Origin: Candidatus Altimarinota bacterium
Lineage (GTDB): Bacteria > Patescibacteriota > Gracilibacteria > UBA4473
NCBI GenBank assembly: GCA_026982915.1
Contig: JALWQU010000002.1
Coordinates: 1-9,813 of the forward strand
Direction: 5' to 3'
Length of the DNA: 9,813 bases
Shown here in pieces: positions 5,634-9,813 of this stretch. Both the position numbers and the translations under genes were made by a program. The notes under the pieces were generated by a model, which was not told where the DNA came from, did no database searches, and was given only the letters and a program-made list of their open reading frames with translations. Each line of letters opens with the position of its first letter. Position 1 is the first letter of the stretch.

Positions 5634-7010
5634 ATGCAGTATTTTATTAAAACCCTTGGTTGTCAGATGAATCATTCTGATTCTGAGCGTATCGCCCAGG
5701 TTCTGGAGCAGTGTGGATTTATTTTAGCGCCTTCTATCGCAGAGGCTGATTTTTGTATCATTAATACCTGCTCGGTTCGCCAAAAATCAGAAGACAAGGC
5801 TTATGGGCTAATGACACAACATCGGAGGGATTTTCCAAAATCTAAAATAGCGGTTACGGGTTGTATGGTTCGACAGACGGGGGATCGTGATTCATCACGA
5901 GATCCATTATTACAACACGATATGATTGATCTGGTTTTTCGTATTGAGGATACCGCACGACTACCGAAACTACTAGAATCACATTTCCCACAACACGATT
6001 TTACAAAATTTGAAACCGCCTTTGGGAGTGGAACGATCGAAAACTATTTCAAGATTGTGCCTAAAGTCGAAAATAAAGCCCAGGTATTTGTGCCTATTAT
6101 GCAGGGATGTGATAAGTTCTGTACTTATTGTATTGTGCCGTATACACGAGGACGAGAGATTTCGCGACCAATGGATGAAGTTTTGTCAGAATGTGAAACG
6201 CTCGTGGATCGTGGGGCCAAAGAAATAACGCTGCTGGGTCAAAATGTTAATTCTTATACGGATGGGGGGAATGCTGGAGCGAAACGCTGTTTTGCGGAGC
6301 TTTTATTGGCTATCGATGCTTTACACGAAAAAGGGTTATCGCGTATTCGTTTTATGTCCGCGCATCCACAAGATTTTACCGATGATGTAATTATGGCCCT
6401 CAGGAAAATGAAAACAGCCTGTCCGTATGTACATTTACCGGTTCAGCACGGAGCCGATACCATGTTGCGAAAAATGAATCGAAATTATGAGATCAGGGAA
6501 TATGAGGATATTATTAAGCGTATTCGGAAGTCTATACCTGACTGTACAATAGCGACGGATATTATCGTGGGATTTCCGGGGGAAACTGATTCAGAGTTCA
6601 AAGAACTTTGTGCTTTTGCCAAACGAATGGCTTTTGATTTTTCTTTTACGGCTATTTTTTCACCCAGAAAAAATACACCAGCCGCTCGTATGAAATCAGA
6701 ATTTATTGATATGGAGACGAAAAAAAAACGGTTCCATATTTTTGACGCGCTTATTAAGAAAATGGCTTTTAAGAAACGTCAACAATACGTCGGGAAGACC
6801 CTTGAGATTTTAGTGGAGTCTTCTGAAAAACAGCCAGATGGTTTATATCGTAATACGGGCCGTTCTCGTGAATTTTTTGAGACCTGGTTTGTGAGTGGTC
6901 GTTCGTATCAAGGGCGACTCGTTATGGTGGATATTACAGAGGCTAGTGGCTATGTGCTTACCGGGAAAGTAAAAGAAGGGGATTTACGTAAAGGATTGAA
7001 GGTTGTTTGA
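5634..7010 (+). CDS. tRNA-2-methylthio-N6-isopentenyladenosine(37) synthase MiaB
   Basis: MiaB is a radical-SAM methylthiotransferase that adds a methylthio group to i6A37 in tRNAs reading UNN codons. The 458 residues match the usual family length and order. The N-terminal domain has KTLGCQMNHSDSE with Cys10, NTCSVR with Cys46 and TGC with Cys77, the three ligands of the auxiliary 4Fe-4S cluster. The radical-SAM domain has CDKFCTYC (Cys159, 163, 166) followed by IVPYTRGREISRP, typical of MiaB rather than RimO or MtaB. A C-terminal TRAM domain (about 382-455) would bind tRNA. All cluster cysteines are present, so the enzyme should be active. The isopentenyl transferase MiaA, which makes the substrate, is not in the window. 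ATG 5634 has no Shine-Dalgarno site and follows the upstream stop by 7 bp. The gene ends in TGA. Confidence 0.95.
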   Translation: MQYFIKTLGCQMNHSDSERIAQVLEQCGFILAPSIAEADFCIINTCSVRQKSEDKAYGLMTQHRRDFPKSKIAVTGCMVRQTGDRDSSRDPLLQHDMIDLVFRIEDTARLPKLLESHFPQHDFTKFETAFGSGTIENYFKIVPKVENKAQVFVPIMQGCDKFCTYCIVPYTRGREISRPMDEVLSECETLVDRGAKEITLLGQNVNSYTDGGNAGAKRCFAELLLAIDALHEKGLSRIRFMSAHPQDFTDDVIMALRKMKTACPYVHLPVQHGADTMLRKMNRNYEIREYEDIIKRIRKSIPDCTIATDIIVGFPGETDSEFKELCAFAKRMAFDFSFTAIFSPRKNTPAARMKSEFIDMETKKKRFHIFDALIKKMAFKKRQQYVGKTLEILVESSEKQPDGLYRNTGRSREFFETWFVSGRSYQGRLVMVDITEASGYVLTGKVKEGDLRKGLKVV

Positions 7011-7061
7011 GTTCTTTTGGGTAGTGCCTAGAAACTTTCGACTACTTATTTCATCAGAACC

Positions 7062-7084
7062 AAAAAAACGACCGAAGTCGTTTT
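7062..7084 (-). terminator. Bidirectional intrinsic terminator
   Basis: An 8-bp stem, aaaacgac/gtcgtttt (7065-7072 with 7077-7084), closes on CGAA. Read on the minus strand the loop is UUCG closed by C-G and is followed by seven U, a strong terminator for the surface-protein gene about 50 nt upstream. On the plus strand only four T follow, giving weaker termination of miaB. Confidence 0.8.
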
Positions 7085-7135
7085 AATGGTAACCCATAAA
7101 TATTCCCGAAATGTGGAACAAGATTGTAACTCGTT

Positions 7136-8428
7136 TTAGTTTCTTCTCCGAGCTCCAAAGAGCATCATCAAGAATCCGACAACCGCGATAACCATAAAGA
7201 TTTCCGGTCCAGTGCTTGGCAGTAAAGGTGCCCCACTATGATATGTTTTATTTTCTCCATCGGCATTATCCGTATCAGCTAGTTCACCCGTAGCGACTTC
7301 TTCATCATTTGAAGTATCACTATTAGCAATTTTGTCTTGTTCTGATCGGTTTCGTATTTGTAGTATATAGTTTAGGAAACTATCGTCTTTACTGCTAGTA
7401 TCTTCTACGACTTCTTTCTTGATTTGAGAATCAACACTTCGAGGATTTCTTACGTAGTATCCGTTGTTAAGTCGTTGTGCTTTTTTTAGATCGTCACCGG
7501 TGAGACCTGAGACATCAATCTTTCTGTTTCGTTGATCATCGGTTCCTTGGTACCGAAAATATCCAGGTCGAAATTCATATTCAGGGGCTTTTTGTGGTTC
7601 AAATATTTGATTTTCTTCTTCAAAGTTGAGACCGCCTTCATCCGTCATTCCATCTGCACTGCTATGAAGATCAGAGCCACCACTGGTGGCGACACATCCA
7701 CTGGCGTCTTCATTTAATTCAAAGCCTCTATCACAAGTAATTCTACAGCTAGGGACCGTTCCAACTTTCCCGTTTAAAACAGAAGTGATTGGGCAGGTTT
7801 CGTAGAGTTCTTTATAAATACTGATAGCGCTCATAGAGCTAACCGTTGTAAGGCATAATCCATCACTAACGATACAAAAATCTGATGGATTCGTATTCCA
7901 GCTTCCGCCTGAGTAATAAGCTATAAAAAGTTTATCTCCATCCGTAGCGGTTACAGGAAGAATTATTTCTGCGGGGGTACTAAATGAGAAGGTTTCATTG
8001 GCAACCGAGAGTCCCCAAGCAAAAGCTGATACAACATTAATATTGTTGACAGATGTTCGATTGATATCATATTTATTAGGAAGCCGACTTCGCCGTGGGG
8101 CAGAAAATTGACCATCCCACCAAGTCACTCGCGCCGTACTATCACCCCAAGAACGGTTACTCGTAATAGTGGTTCCTCCAAAAATTCTTACTCGAGGAAA
8201 TCCACCGCCAGTAGCACTACCAATCGTAAGCGTTCCGGCTCCTTCCATAGTAACCGTGCTTGATCCAGAAGTAGCACCTGGTTCTGACGGGGAAGCCACT
8301 CCCTGAAATAGAACACCTCCTGTGGCATAATGGTCATCATTGACATCCCCAGAAATAGTTTCGAGAGCGAAGGTGGTAGAAGTTACCATAACGGAAGCCA
8401 GTAGTGCGAATTTTGTAAATTGTTTCAT
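7136..8428 (-). CDS. Secreted cell-surface protein with LPSTG sorting signal
   Basis: The 430-residue protein has a signal peptide (MKQFTKFALLASVMVTSTTFA, cleavage after about residue 21). Residues about 25-200 are Gly/Ser/Thr-rich and probably beta-structured, ending in a TPAEIILPV...DGDKL...GSW...CIVSDGLC segment that resembles repeats I associate with CPR surface proteins. Six cysteines (185, 192, 212, 228, 232, 245) could form disulfides. Residues about 246-400 are a charged, mostly acidic, probably disordered stalk. The C-terminus is LPSTG (403-407), a hydrophobic helix (about 410-425) and ARRRN: a sortase-type wall anchor, or a plain membrane anchor if no sortase exists. It is likely displayed on the cell exterior; the binding partner is unknown. 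No Shine-Dalgarno site precedes the ATG. It is separated from ilvC by that gene's terminator and therefore probably has its own promoter. Confidence 0.85.
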   Translation of the reverse strand: MKQFTKFALLASVMVTSTTFALETISGDVNDDHYATGGVLFQGVASPSEPGATSGSSTVTMEGAGTLTIGSATGGGFPRVRIFGGTTITSNRSWGDSTARVTWWDGQFSAPRRSRLPNKYDINRTSVNNINVVSAFAWGLSVANETFSFSTPAEIILPVTATDGDKLFIAYYSGGSWNTNPSDFCIVSDGLCLTTVSSMSAISIYKELYETCPITSVLNGKVGTVPSCRITCDRGFELNEDASGCVATSGGSDLHSSADGMTDEGGLNFEEENQIFEPQKAPEYEFRPGYFRYQGTDDQRNRKIDVSGLTGDDLKKAQRLNNGYYVRNPRSVDSQIKKEVVEDTSSKDDSFLNYILQIRNRSEQDKIANSDTSNDEEVATGELADTDNADGENKTYHSGAPLLPSTGPEIFMVIAVVGFLMMLFGARRRN

Positions 8429-8567
8429 TTTTGTGCGCTAGTTCAAAAAAAGTATTCAAAACAGATAATGATATTTTTTTATACATGTGCAAATTATTTA
8501 TACATTTTAAAGTAGCGGATGGTTTCTGAATATTTTATTTATATACTTCCTTGGGATATTGTTTTTT
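8429..8567 (-). promoter_or_regulatory. AT-rich leader of the surface-protein gene
   Basis: This gap must hold the promoter of the surface-protein gene, because the ilvC terminator lies directly upstream. On the minus strand it contains two ATGTATAAA boxes about 19 nt apart and a TTGCAC, none forming a textbook -35/-10 pair. No Shine-Dalgarno site precedes the ATG. I cannot place the promoter exactly. Confidence 0.35.
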
Positions 8568-8605
8568 AAAAAAAAGAGCCTGTATTTGGGTTACAGGCTC
8601 TTTTT
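8568..8605 (-). terminator. Intrinsic terminator of ilvC
   Basis: A perfect 14-bp stem (8571-8584 with 8592-8605; aaaaagagcctgta/tacaggctcttttt) with a 7-nt loop is followed on the minus strand by a U-run, eight A on the plus strand at 8568-8575. It begins 24 nt after the ilvC stop. The stem core is GC-rich enough to be a strong terminator. It ends with five T on the plus strand, but no plus-strand gene leads into it. Confidence 0.9.
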
Positions 8606-8629
8606 CGTACACTTGATTCCAAAATTTAT

Positions 8630-9704
<1,075 letters not shown>

Positions 9705-9716
9705 GCCGACCAAGAA

Positions 9717-9743
9717 ATTATAGTATTTTTGATAAAATTTCAA
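9717..9743 (-). promoter_or_regulatory. ilvC promoter
   Basis: On the minus strand TTGAAA (9743 to 9738) and a perfect TATAAT (9722 to 9717) are separated by 15 bp, shorter than the optimal 17. Transcription would start near 9710 and give a leader of about 48 nt with no Shine-Dalgarno site before the ATG (the bases just upstream are acccccaatact). Bases 9744-9813 are AT-rich and show no gene. Confidence 0.6.
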
Positions 9744-9813
9744 CGAATAAATTTTTTTTGATAATCCTTTATCAGAAAATATTTTGAGCTTAAATTTAAC
9801 GATAAGACGAATT

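Noticed and set aside
4633..7240. Exact 13-nt match GTGCCCCACTATG at 4633-4645 and 7228-7240.
   Set aside because: About one such match is expected by chance in a window of this size, and the second copy is inside coding sequence.
9758..9775. Short hairpin (gataa/ttatc) beside a T-run near the right edge as a terminator.
   Set aside because: The T-run precedes the stem on the plus strand and becomes an A-run after it on the minus strand, so it fits neither direction.

Overview
This is an AT-rich bacterial window with seven confidently called protein-coding genes, one doubtful ORF near the left edge and no rRNA or tRNA gene that I can recognise. The surface protein with an N-terminal secretion signal and an LPSTG-type sorting tail, the tight packing and the weak use of Shine-Dalgarno sites fit a Patescibacteria/CPR-type organism; Peregrinibacteria is my best guess. 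UGA is read as stop: no gene has in-frame TGA, glycines use GGN, and miaB ends in TGA. This argues against the code-25 Gracilibacteria/Absconditabacteria. The assignment is an inference, not a demonstration.

Layout. Positions 1-284 carry no convincing gene, but they hold a long near-perfect hairpin (185-234). An unrecognised 122-codon ORF (285-653) follows, and its second half is dominated by four strong hairpins. A plus-strand cluster then runs from 816 to 4611: a small zinc-ribbon protein, a coiled-coil lipoprotein, and a 1001-residue UvrD/PcrA-type helicase fused to a RecB-like nuclease, with gaps of only 13-15 bp. After a promoter-like gap, a second plus-strand pair (4682-7010) encodes an SRPBCC/GyrI-like two-domain protein and the tRNA methylthiotransferase MiaB, separated by 7 bp. 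A bidirectional hairpin terminator at 7062-7084 separates these from the minus-strand genes: a cell-surface protein (8428 to 7136) and ketol-acid reductoisomerase IlvC (9661 to 8630), each with its own terminator.

The genes do not form one pathway. The roles are DNA repair/recombination (helicase-nuclease), envelope (lipoprotein, surface protein), tRNA modification (MiaB), probable small-ligand binding (SRPBCC-GyrI) and branched-chain amino-acid synthesis (IlvC). The most interesting non-coding signal is a 28-nt element shared, with two mismatches, by the leaders of the zinc-ribbon gene and ilvC. It lies at the same distance from a -10-like box in both places, and a 17-nt related copy in reverse orientation lies before the SRPBCC gene. 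I found no defence system, CRISPR array or intact mobile element.
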